A stretch of 64,000 nt of DNA from NCBI GenBank assembly GCA_018907035.1, contig JACCIC010000143.1, positions 532,501 through 596,500 on the forward strand. The letters are read 5' to 3'. A program made the translations under genes and the position numbers. Position 1 is the first letter of the stretch. Each line of letters begins with the position of its first letter. This document shows, one piece after another, positions 38,554-50,900 of the stretch. Source of the stretch: Sycobia sp. Sy_11. Taxonomy: Eukaryota > Arthropoda > Insecta > Hymenoptera > Epichrysomallidae. A model generated the notes under the pieces. It was not told the DNA's origin, made no database searches, and saw only the letters and a list, made by a program, of their open reading frames with translations.

Positions 38554-41500
38554 CTGCAACAGTTAGTTTATTATAGTTTTTTACGAATTTTACATTTATT
38601 TAAGATATAACTTACTGATTTTGCGATTGTGAGAAAGCTTTCAGCCATATTAGATCCCACTTGTTGTACCATATTGTAAAAAATCCCTCCTTCTCTTTGA
38701 AGTAAAATATAAGGGTGATCAAATTCCTGTTTAAAATAAAATATCACATTTTAGTTGAAATTTAGAAATTTATACTGAGGAAGTAAAAAATAAACATAAT
38801 AAAATTGGCCCAATAAAAAGACACAATAAAGTATATAGTAATACGAACAAAAGCAATAATGTTCTGACTTAAAGACTGTTGAGGACAATTAGTCTAACTC
38901 GAAGTTTCAAGTATAATGTTATCATTTCTACACTCATTGCAAGTATTTAAATAAACAAAACAGTCAACCCCGTAAAAATTTTGAATTTGATATTATAATT
39001 ATGTTTTACGTTTACTGAGTTTGTTACGTTCTGATTTTTCTTTAACTTTTCTACTTTTTATTAGTTTATCGTAAGTGGTTATTTTGGAAACGGCGGATCA
39101 ATGATAGGTATCTATACGGACTCATCATGGGTACCAAAGGGTACAGTTACTAAATTACTTCAGAAATATAAAACTAATGTTAGCTTTCGACATTTCTTTT
39201 AAGTAGCTTAATTTATATATTAATATAATTTGTAATATAAAATTTAATTACATTTAATGTTCTATTTGTTTGAAGTATATTTTACTTAATTCGTAACAAT
39301 CTTCATTATTAGGTGTACAAATAAGTTTCTGCCATTTTGAAAAGATGGCGCCACCGATCATATAACATCAAAATTGTCAGCTGTAATAAGTCGTATAGTA
39401 TATGTTGATATCTGGAAACAGTATAACCTTTTAATACTTTTGACTTTTTGCTAGCATCACTTAGTTTTCATCGTATTAAGATGTCAAGTTTTGAGCCAAG
39501 TAAGCGTCATTTGCGGAATTGTTAATTTACTTCTTTCATTTAAAGCAATCTGCAGCTGAAGTACATCGGCTACTCACAGAAGCATATGGTGATGTTAATT
39601 TAAGTGAGAGAAGTCGTCGGGAGTGGTTCCAAAAATTTAAAAGTGGTAATTTTGATGTGGAGGACAAAACATGCAGTGGAAGGCCCAAAGTGTATGGTGA
39701 CACAGAATTGGAAGCCTTACTGGAGGAAGATCCGTGTAAAACAAAAGAAGAACTTGCGCAAGAGTTACAGTGACTAAGCAAGCTATTTCACAACGTCTCA
39801 ACATCCTGGATATGGTCCAAAAGCAAGGAAACTGGGTTCCTTACGAACTGAAGCTAAGAGACGTCGAGTGTTGCTTATTTGCTTGCGAACAATTGCTCAA
39901 AAGGGAAAATCGCAAAGGATTTCTACATCGAATCGTGACGGGAGATGAAGAGTGGGTTCACTACGACAACTGCAAGCATAGGAGTCATGGGATAAGCCCG
40001 AGCATGCTTCTACTTCGATGGCCAAGCGAAATATTCGTGGCAAGAAGCTAATGCTGTGCATTTGGTGGAATGCAGTTGGAGTAATCTATTACGAACTATT
40101 CCAACACAATCAAACCATCACCGGCGAACATTACCAACAACAGCTGATGCAATTGAGCCGAGCATTGAAGATTATAAACGTCCACAATCTGCCAAAAGAC
40201 ACAATAAAGTCATTTTTCAGCATGAAAAAGCTCGGCTAAACGTTGCAAAAATCTTAAAGAAAACGTGAGAAGCACCTATTCCGGTCGATGACTCATGGTC
40301 TGGCTGAGTAGCACTTCACTTCTTACTGGAATTGAAAAAATGAGTCGATTCGTGGATCGCCTTAAAAGACCAGCAATTTTTTAAACGGGATATCCACTTG
40401 CTGCCCGAAAGATGGTCAAAAGTAGTAGAAAGTGATGGGCAATATTTTGAATGACCATATTTGTACCTTTTTTTACAATGAATTCTTATAAAAAATTTTT
40501 TATAAAAACACGGCGAAAATTTATTTGTACACCCAATATTATTTAAACTTTTTTATTGATATAATTTTCAGTTCATTGCAGTACTTGACATTGTATAAAA
40601 GGAATACTTACCACAGCTTGACCTGCATCCATAACCAGTATTTTATCACTATCCATCACGGTATTCAGTCTATGGGCAATGACTATTACGGTGCAATTCT
40701 CAAACTTCTTTCGAATGGCTTTTTGAATTACGCTATCTGTTTGTGGATCAACGTTGGCAGTAGCTTCATCGAGAAGTAATATTTTATTATTTCTAACTAT
40801 AGCTCGTGCAAGGCATAGAAGTTGTCTTTGTCCAATGCTAAAATTTGAACCTCTCTCCATAACTTTCATGTTAAGTCCCAAATCAGATTCTAGAAATGAC
40901 TTGAGTTCTACATCTTCCAACGCTTTCCATAAATCATGATCTGTGTATTCGTTAAACGGGTCTAAATTTCTACGCAAATTTCCAGCAAAAAGAACTGGTT
41001 CCTGAGGTATAATACTAATCTTTGAACGTAAATTTTGTAAAGCAATACTATCAGTTGGAACGTTATCAATATAAATTTGTCCATCTACATCAGCTAATCG
41101 AAAAATTGCATTTATTATAGAAGACTTTCCTGCTCCAGTTCTCCCTACAATGCCAATCATTTGATTTGGTTCAATAATAAAATTTAAATTTGTAAGAGCA
41201 GGACTTTTCTGACGGTCGTACGTTAAACTAACGTTCTTAAATATTATTTGTCCTTTCAAGGGCCAATTTTCGGGTACTTGATTCACCGACTCAATTTTGA
41301 GATTTTCGTCTTTGGGTAATTTAGAATATTCAAATATCCTCTCAACAGAAGTCATTTGATTTTCTAATTCAGTGGTTAATCGTATTCCCCAATGTAACAT
41401 TCCTGTGAGTGCTATACACTGAGAAATAACTAAACCTACATCTCCTGCTAGTGTAGCTTCGTCCAAAAGTAGCAAAGTATAAGTAATTACCGCTGTGAAT

Positions 41501-44500
41501 ATCATGCAAAGAAATGAAATATATATGGCAAGTGCTCTTGAACCGGAAAAAAATATAAACCACGCCGAAGAGTGTAAATCTTGATGATTATCAAATTCTT
41601 TTATAAGAATATTTTGAGCATTCATTGCTCTAATTGTTATAATTCCTTGTACACTAGCACTGATATGATTAAAAACTGGCGATCGGGCTGAAATGATATA
41701 TTGAATTAAAAAAATAAAGTTCAGTTTATAAAACAATTATCAATATATGCTAATCCATTCTGATCAAAATTATAATTGTGAAAGTTAAATAACCTCAAGT
41801 TTGGAAGAATAATTATTATTTGCAAATTGAACTAAATTGTATTATAACGTTCCAGTAAGTTTAGCCCTTGAGCATAAACCGGAGCTGTTGGACATTAAAA
41901 GTAAATTTAAATTTAAGATGGTGGAGGCAATCAGTTTACCATTACTAACATAGAATATAGATTATTTTATTTTTATATTCAATTTTTAATTTAATTTAAT
42001 TTTTATTTCATTTGTAGTAATAATTTCCATTTCGGATTCTACGAGAGCAATTACAAACAAGGCAAATCAGTCATTATAAGTATAGTATATTATTGTCTAA
42101 AAAGTGTAAGACCGATGAACTTTTTTTTATGTTATGTAACGTCGCTCTATTTATGCTTCCTAATACCGGTGCTAGTTAGGGACGAACGAACATATTTATT
42201 AATTTAATTCACAACAGTCGACATAAATACAATTTATAATAAATCATTACTAGATATGACTAATCAAGTCACCTGCCTTATCAGCCTAAAAATTGTACAT
42301 AAATCCCACGCTACCGGTCAATCTCAATATTGTAATCCTTCAATAAATAATATTTGCACTTCTAATCCAATGATAATTTTAATTTTCACGTTAAAGTTAA
42401 AAATCTTATATTAAATCAATATTAAATTTTAATATATTTTCGAGATTTTAGTTAAAAGAAACAATAATGAAAACGTATATTTATCACGTATTTTTTTTAT
42501 TAATACTGAGGACGTTTCAGTCAACGTGCATAATTCAATTTTATACGGCTCTCTCATAGCTCAAACAAACACGAATGCTATTTAATATATAATACTATTT
42601 AAAGTTACCTGTAGATGACAATATATAGTAATTTAATATTATATTACAAAGGTTTTCTTTAGGGAGGAATCATAATATTGTATAGCCATTAAGTAAGTGA
42701 AGAAGATTTAGTAGATTTAAAAGATTAAACTTTATTATTAATTAAAAAATTTATAAAAAAAATAGGTGATTATACGTAAAATATTTATTTAAACTTTGTA
42801 CTATATTTTAAAATCCTATAGTATACAGAAAAACAGAATAAATATGATATAATTGTTGTCTGTATATAATTTAATTAAACACATAATATGATAACAATTA
42901 GATAAAAAATGATTTTTTAAAAAAATTTACCTATCTGTATAATTATAAAGCATGTATGATATTTAGAAATATAACTATCATATGAACCGTAATTTACTGT
43001 TTTTTATCGCATTTAATTTTTATTATTTTGCTACAGTTTTCATGATTTTTGTTGAGCAAACCATAGAATTAATATTATATTCTAGCGAACATAAGATACC
43101 TAGAATACAAAACTAACTTTACGACCTGTTTGAAGAGATTAAAATAGGCCTCTTACACGTGGAGTGAGAAAATGATATGTACAGAAATTAGATAAAGTGG
43201 ACACACATTTACTATCCATATCCATGTAATTTTCAATGTGTCTACATTCTTCATTTGACTCTCTTGGTGCATCTATCTTACGGGAGTTAAATAGAACTTT
43301 ACCTTCCTAGAGAATGAAAAAAGAAAAAATGTAATACATTGAACATATTATTACTACATATTGTTTTCTTCAGGTAACTTTAAATAAAAGACCTGATGTT
43401 TTCAAAGTTTCTCTTTTACTTCTTTTTAACATACTATATTAGTCAAACTTACAAAAAACTCAAGCCCTGGATCTGACAAAATTCCGAACATACTACTGAA
43501 ACAGTTACCATGACATGGAATTGTATTATTTACAAATATCATGAACATATTATATTTAGAACCATATACAAATTATACTATAATTCTTATCGCAAATCCA
43601 GGTAAGGATAAGACAAAAATGACGAATTACAGACTGATCTCACTAACACATAATATGTGCAAATTAATGGAGAAAATAGTTAATAAAAGGTTGATGACCT
43701 ATTTAGAGATTAATAATTTAATCAGCCTTCTTCAAAGCGGTTTTCGGGAAAAAATCAAGTATTGATCAGCTTGCCTGTTCAGAGTCTTATATATTCGATG
43801 CTTTTTGTAAAAGATTACATATAATTCTAGTGAGAATGGATATTGAAAAGGCATATGGAATAATATGGAAGGATAGAATCATTTTTTTATTACAAAATTA
43901 CAACAACAAAGGAAGAATCTCAAAATTTATATCAAATTTTTTAAACGATCTAGGAAAACTAATATAACAAATGAAATACTGCAAGAATCAGTATCTATTA
44001 ATCTTTATAATTATTGTTATATTTTTCTCTTTAGACAAAATAACATGTAGCATAGGTACGGGGTTGTTAATGACCTTACTGTTCATGCGATTGAAAATAA
44101 AAATAAACCAAAAAAGTATATTAGCCAAAAAAGTTTTATACGACTAGATAAATCTTGAATTTTAATTTTTCAAAATACAGTAGCTTGAAAAAAATTTACC
44201 AAAAAAATTGAATATCAAATATACTTGATTTGAAAATGTGATGAGAAATGGATGAATTTACTACAGCATACATATAAGAAATTTTTTTTGTATTTTAAAT
44301 TAAAATTTTTAATTATCTTACTTATTCCTTCTAATCTTTTAATACTTCTGCTAGTTCTTATATAAAATACACGGAAGCCATAAAATACCAATCCAAGAAT
44401 AATTGCTGGAATGATGAACCAGGGATTAACGCTTGCAACAATACCGATTACAGCTATTGCATACAGTGCAATCTGTGTAACGGATATTATCGTTTCTGGA

Positions 44501-47500
44501 ATTCGAGTATCAACAATACCCATATCTTTGGAAAACCTAAAATGAAATTTTACTGTATTTTTTGAAATATGAATAGAATATTGAAATACCTGTTGATTAT
44601 GCGTCCTACAGGATTAGCATTAAAAAATGCCATCGTTGTTTGAATTATACTTCGGAACATTGAAGTATGAAGATTATTTGATATCCTCATACACATGTTA
44701 TAAAATGTATATGCTTGTGTAAGCATAACTAAAACGTTTAGGATGGTAATAAACGCGTAAAAGTAAATAAACCAACTACGATCTTGAGAAGGACCAATAT
44801 TGTCAATTGTATTTGTTATATTACCATTAGCTTCTTCAACGTTAACCCAATATGTAATAAAATAATCTGAACCACTAGACGTTAATTGACATATAACACT
44901 AACTAAGAAAACTGTAATGACAAGGATAATACTGCGTGCTGCTCCAAAATACTGTAGGTATGTTTTTCCTTTAATATTGCCAAGTGTTCTACTTTCTTCT
45001 AATTCCTTTTCCTCTAGATCTAAACTTCTTGATTCGATAATGGCGTTATTTTTTTTTTCAAAAATCTTAACATTATCACATATTTCATCGGATTCGCTTG
45101 ACAGTTGCAAAGTTTTTGAAAACTGCAATCCAGAATTTATTATTTCAGTATACGTTCCATCTGATTCAATAGAACCGTTATCAAAAACAATAATTCTATC
45201 TACATTCTTTAAAAAGTACATCTGATGCGTTATCAAAATTACTGTTTTATCTTTTAGAAATGTTTTAATGCAATTCTCAAATATTCCTTTTCCAACGCGA
45301 GTATCTACTGCTGAGAGTGGGTCGTCCAAGAGATAAATATCAGCTTCTTGATAGACAGCTCGTGCTAGATTAACACGAGCGCATTGACCACCGCTTAAAT
45401 TTACTCCTCTTTCGCCAGCTAAAGTATTGTCACCATATGGAAGTAATTGGAAATCTTCCCTCAATTGACATACATCAATAACTTTTTCGTAACGTTCTTT
45501 TATCATTTCTTTACCAAATAATATATTTTGTCTAATGGATGAAGCAAAAATCCACGGTTCTTGGCTTGCGTAAGAAATCTGTCCATTAATGATCATTTCT
45601 CCCTGTATTGTTGAAATTTCCTTAAGTATAGTATAAAATAATGTAGATTTGCCAGAACCTACTTGTCCCACGATAGCCGTCAGGGATTTCGATTTTATAT
45701 TAAAATTTAAATCCTTCAATATGTTTAATTTAGATTCTGCAGTCCACTTAACATAAACATTTTTGAATATTAGAGAATAGCCATTATACTTTTTTATGTT
45801 TTCAACGTTATTTATATATGATTGGTGCTGAAGTTCAGGGACAAAAAGAAATTTTTGAAGACGTCTTATTGACACTAAAGCCTCAGCAAGTTCCTTTATG
45901 CCTATTAATTAATTATAACTATATAATAAATTATCAGAATAGTAATCGATAATTCAAATAAATGTGATATACTTAGTGGAAATTCGTTATATAACGTAGT
46001 TCGCAAAATATTATAATATGCTATTACTAAATAAATTTTTTCCGCTTCAATTTTATTTCCGAATAAAACATGAGCTAAGACTGTTACAAAAATACAAATT
46101 CGAGGTATATAACTTTGAAAAGACCAGATAATCTCATGAAGCATGGAATTATTTCTTATAATTTTAACCTCTTTCCTGTAAGCATATAAGCATCAAACGA
46201 TTATTAATAGGCTATATATAACAAATTGTTTGTAGAGTTTTAACAATTCAATTTTTACTTTCGAGCTTTGTCCATGAGGTAGGAAAATGGTTTTTCCCAG
46301 GCATACATTTTTATAACTTTCACACCATTAATAATTTCGTTAGTTAGTCTTAATCTCTCATCTGTTTTGTAAACAAACTTTAACGTAAAGTATGACGTTA
46401 ACTTTCCATAGCATACTATAAAATAAAAAAAATAGTTCATTGAAATCAATTATATTTGGGTAAGTATTGAATACAAACCATGAATTCCTATAAAGAGTAC
46501 TAGTATAAAAATTCCTCCAAGTGCTGCTAAACCTAACTCTTTATATAATAAGTAGGAAATTAAAGCTGTCTCTATAGGTGCTATCCATATATAATGAATA
46601 CTAAAAACTGAATAATCTAATCTGTTGACATCATTACTTAAAAGATTAATCATCTAAAAAGTTTTCTTATTAAGCTAAAATTTTAGAAGAAAAAATTAAA
46701 AATATATGAAATTTTACCTGTCCAACACTAGTTTCATCCTCAATTGCAACTTTTGAAATCTTCATAATTTTACGATAAATAAGCGAACAACATGCTACTC
46801 TGATTTTCATTCCCATATGTAATAGGCCTTGGCTATTAAGGTGGCCTACAAAGCCGTCCAAGAAAATACCGATTATTAGTGCTGAACCCCAATAAAGACC
46901 ATCTAACTTCTCCATGTTGTGGTTTCCACCAAAGTATTTTAGTAAATTAGCCAAAATTATAGGCTGAGATGTTCTGTAATAAATCACCTTCAATATGATG
47001 CTATTTTTCATTATTTTTTGAATCTTAACTTGGAATAAATAATATCTACCTTACACCAAATTCTAAAATAGCTAAACAGAGACCGAATTGCATTACGTCA
47101 CAACCAAAACATCTTAAAAGTACTCTAATTAAGCTAGGAGATGATTTTTTATTTAATTTCTGACAGTGCTCCTGTTCCTTCTTCCATAAATGAGACATCT
47201 TATCTCCTAATAAGCAGCTTGCATGTTCATCAAGAGGGTAATAAAGATCTGTCACTTCTAGCTCACGTTCGTATCCCTTAAGAAAAATCTCAGATAGCCA
47301 CCTGTTAACATTTCCAAGATTATTATTTTAAATTACGTGTAAAATTTATATAATAAGAGACTTTATTTAGGTCGTTGAAGTGAGGCACATTCTTGTAGCT
47401 TCTTCTGTTACGGTTTCTTCCAAAATTTTAATGAATAACATTAAGGAACATATTAAAAAATTAAATAATATCCAGTCAGTCAAATAAGAGCCTGGTCGAC

Positions 47501-47914
47501 TTCCCTGACAGGTAATGAAAGATTTCGCTCTAATTCCTACGCGAGCCGATAGAGGGAAGCTTTGTCCTTGATGCATTGCCAACAAAGATTCAGTTCTCGT
47601 TGATGTTGTGAAAATCACGGTAAACGCCATAGTGCTACACTGCGTGAAAAGAAACGTTACGGTAACCTAAAAGTCAAGTAGATTCTACGTGAGTACTTGT
47701 AACTCGTGTGACCTAAAATCAACGTTAGGATTGGCGTAGTTTTAACAGTGCTACCTGCTGCTGTCCACAGTAGTATATAATACCTAACCTAATATAAAGT
47801 TTTAAACTACGTGAGCCTTTTGCAACACTAACGTGGCGAGTTCGAGAAGCATTTTACCAAAGTGACTTAGGTAATGCTAACGTTTCTTTTCGCTTAGTGT
47901 AAGTACGCGTCGCG

Positions 47915-47961
<47 letters not shown>

Positions 47962-50900
47962 TCTGTGAGGTCTATGAGGTTGTGTTCCTTTGTATTCACC
48001 GTGAAAGGTCCCAAAATGTCGCAATCAGCGGCTGCTAAATATATGAGAAAGTCGAAGGCATCTGTACAGAAGTGGGTACAATGATATAAAGCGGCTAAAA
48101 ATGTTGATGATTTACCAGAACGTGGCTCGACAGTTAGTGGACAAAAAAGATGAAGAAAGAATAGTGAATCTGTTTTCCCGGAATCCTGCTTTAACATTGC
48201 GGCAAGGCTAATAAAAATGAATGGCAAAAGGTTTAGATATATCCTACGAAACTATCCGAATCCATTTTCGTACTCATGGTCTGAAATTATATATTATATA
48301 ATTTCATGCGCCACGCTCTTAATTGACAGATTGTATTTCATAAGAACAATTATTTTAATAAAATATTAACTGTATGATTAAAACCCTATATGCATGAATT
48401 TTAATGTTTATTACAGCAGATAGTATTCAATAAAGATACTTAGAGAAAACAAATATTTAGTGGTCATTTAATTATAAAGGTCACATTCATCGCCTGGCGA
48501 ACCAAACTTAAACACTTAATGATCAATATATTTGATATGAAAAAATGAATTCGTATTTTTGTTTTTATTCGTCTTTATTGTTCTCGATCAAGCTAGCTGA
48601 TTTTAACTTACTGTTTTTTCTTGCTTAATGGTCAATATTATATATTATGCGGTTCTGCACTTATATATGGGGACGGTTCAATAAATATCCGTGTTTGAAT
48701 ACAGAGGACGTTCCTTAGGGAAGCTGGTGTTATTATCGTGTGCTGCCATCTATCAAACGACACCAAAACAAATTTCAGACTGGTTGATAAGTAGTTAATA
48801 GAGTACTGGTGAATAGAGTAATATTTTAGAGTATATAATATAATAATATTTAGTAGACAATCAGTGGAAACAGATATTGATTTCGAAACAATATTTCGAA
48901 CAATTTAAGCGAGATCCGAAGGACTTTTTGCGTCAAGTTGTCACCGTTGATGAAACCTAGATTCATCATTACATACCAGAAATTAAGCAACAATCAAAAC
49001 AATGGATTTCTCGCGGTGAATCTGCTCCAAAGAAGGCGGAAACAGTCCCATCGGTCAGAAGGGTCATGGCGACGATTTTTTGGGATGCGAAGGGCATCAT
49101 CCTGATGGACTTTTTAGAAAAAGGAAGAACGATCACTGGGCAATACTACAATGAGTTATTGGACACGGCCATATTTAGTAAAAAACAGGTGTTTTTTCAT
49201 CACGATAACGCACCAACACATTCATCTGGAGTTGTCGCCACCAAACTGCATGAATTGCGTTATCAATTGCTGCTTCACTCCCCGTATTCACCCGATCTGG
49301 CTCTCTGCATCTTCTTCTTGTTCCCTAATATGAAGAAATGGATCGCGGGAAAAAAACTTTGCTCAAACGAGGAAGTCATCGCCAAGGCAGAGGCTTTTTT
49401 TATGTCATTTAATGTCGCTCTATTTATGCTTCCATATATCAGTGCTAATCAGCGACGGAGGTCTACGATGTGTTTGTAAACAAAGCACATGTAAATTATT
49501 ACAGCGGTACCTGTGTCAATTGGCCGAGACCGGGATTTGAACTCGGATCACCGAGTTACTAGTCCTTCGCTCTAGCGATCGAGCCATCGTACGCCTCAGA
49601 GAGAGGCTTATTTTAGAGAGTTCGAAAAATGCTTTTTTTGAAACGGTTGAAAAAATGGCCAGAACGTTGGGCAAAGTGTAGTTTTCTAACAGGAAATTAT
49701 GTTGAAAAAGAAAATGGTGTTTTTATTTCTACCACGCGTACTTATTGAACTGCCCTCGTATAGGCACAGTAGCAGTGGAATAATTTTTGACTGGAGCAAG
49801 ATTGCGGTAGAGGGGGCTTATAAAACTTTATTTTAAGATCAAAAAAAGAAGAGCAAACTAGGATTTTTATAGTAATTTTATTTACCCTTATAAATATAGA
49901 ATAAGCACTGTTATAACTCTAATAAACTAATAGTTAAACGGATTAATAAACCCTAATTTATGTTTTACAATATGCTTTATAAATTCGTGGATTTAAGACG
50001 TAGAGAGCAGTGTAAAGTAAATGAAAATTTTTTTTGAAAATATTCAAAGGAAAAAATACATTTGTTTATTATTCATATTTTTTATGGAAACTGATGGTCA
50101 CTTTTTAAAAGAAATTTTTAATTACAATCATTAAAAACCCGCACTCAAAAACATCGGACGCTCTCAGTCCTGATTTTTGTAGTGCAAGTACAAGCATGAT
50201 GCGGCTATAATACAGTTTCATTGCATAGAACCATTTTTCTGACTTGAAAAATCGGTTTCATACCAAATGTAACGTCAAATCAGACGAGCTTTTATAGAGA
50301 ATTATTTTTATTGGTTCTCAAGTGAAGCGTATATCTCGCCATACGTAAATTATTGGACTTTGCAAGTGACAGCATCTTGTCAATACTGCATGCTGTAGTT
50401 CCGTATCTTATGCCGTAAAGCAGTATTGGAATTGATTGCAAAAATAAATTTTTATCAGAAAGGAAATCAAATGATAACTTCAAATTGAAATATATAACTG
50501 AGCGTATGAACTGTTTAATTCCATCACGATTTTAAATAATAATTATTTAATATTAATATATTTTCGGAGATCGTGTAGTGAAAGTTTTTTTCTTATAATT
50601 TCCTTCTCTTTTGAAATCCGCTGTCAAAGGTAAGGATTCTCATTATTTTTTGTCAACAAAGGCAACTTGAGCTCGAAATAACTTTCATGGTCAAGCTGAA
50701 GAGTAAATTCAAGGACGCCGTCTGCATGACCACTCTTTACCCTACAAGTTTTCTCTAAAATAAAAGTTCTGAAATGTCTCGTTTCTGCGATATTTGTGCT
50801 TAGCAGATAAATTACGATATTCATTATTTGATAAATATTTCAACATAAATAATTGGATTTTACATACTCGTGATGGTTAATCGTATCAGAACTAGTCTTT

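Noticed and set aside
47367..47630. 87-codon minus ORF just upstream of ABCC exon 2, considered as the transporter's first exon
   Set aside because: It has no ABCC N-terminal motif. The exon at 52046-52119 has the NPR-x-G-A motif, correct phase, and a counterpart in the pseudogene.
47638..47899. The inverted repeat as a hairpin regulatory RNA
   Set aside because: TA flanks and Tc1-type end structure fit a MITE better; arms are separated by about 180 bp of unpaired sequence.
49500..49600. Functional tRNA gene on the minus strand
   Set aside because: B-box and D-arm are good, but the anticodon stem and acceptor stem do not pair well, the unit is repeated elsewhere in decayed form, and it sits inside a SINE with target duplication.
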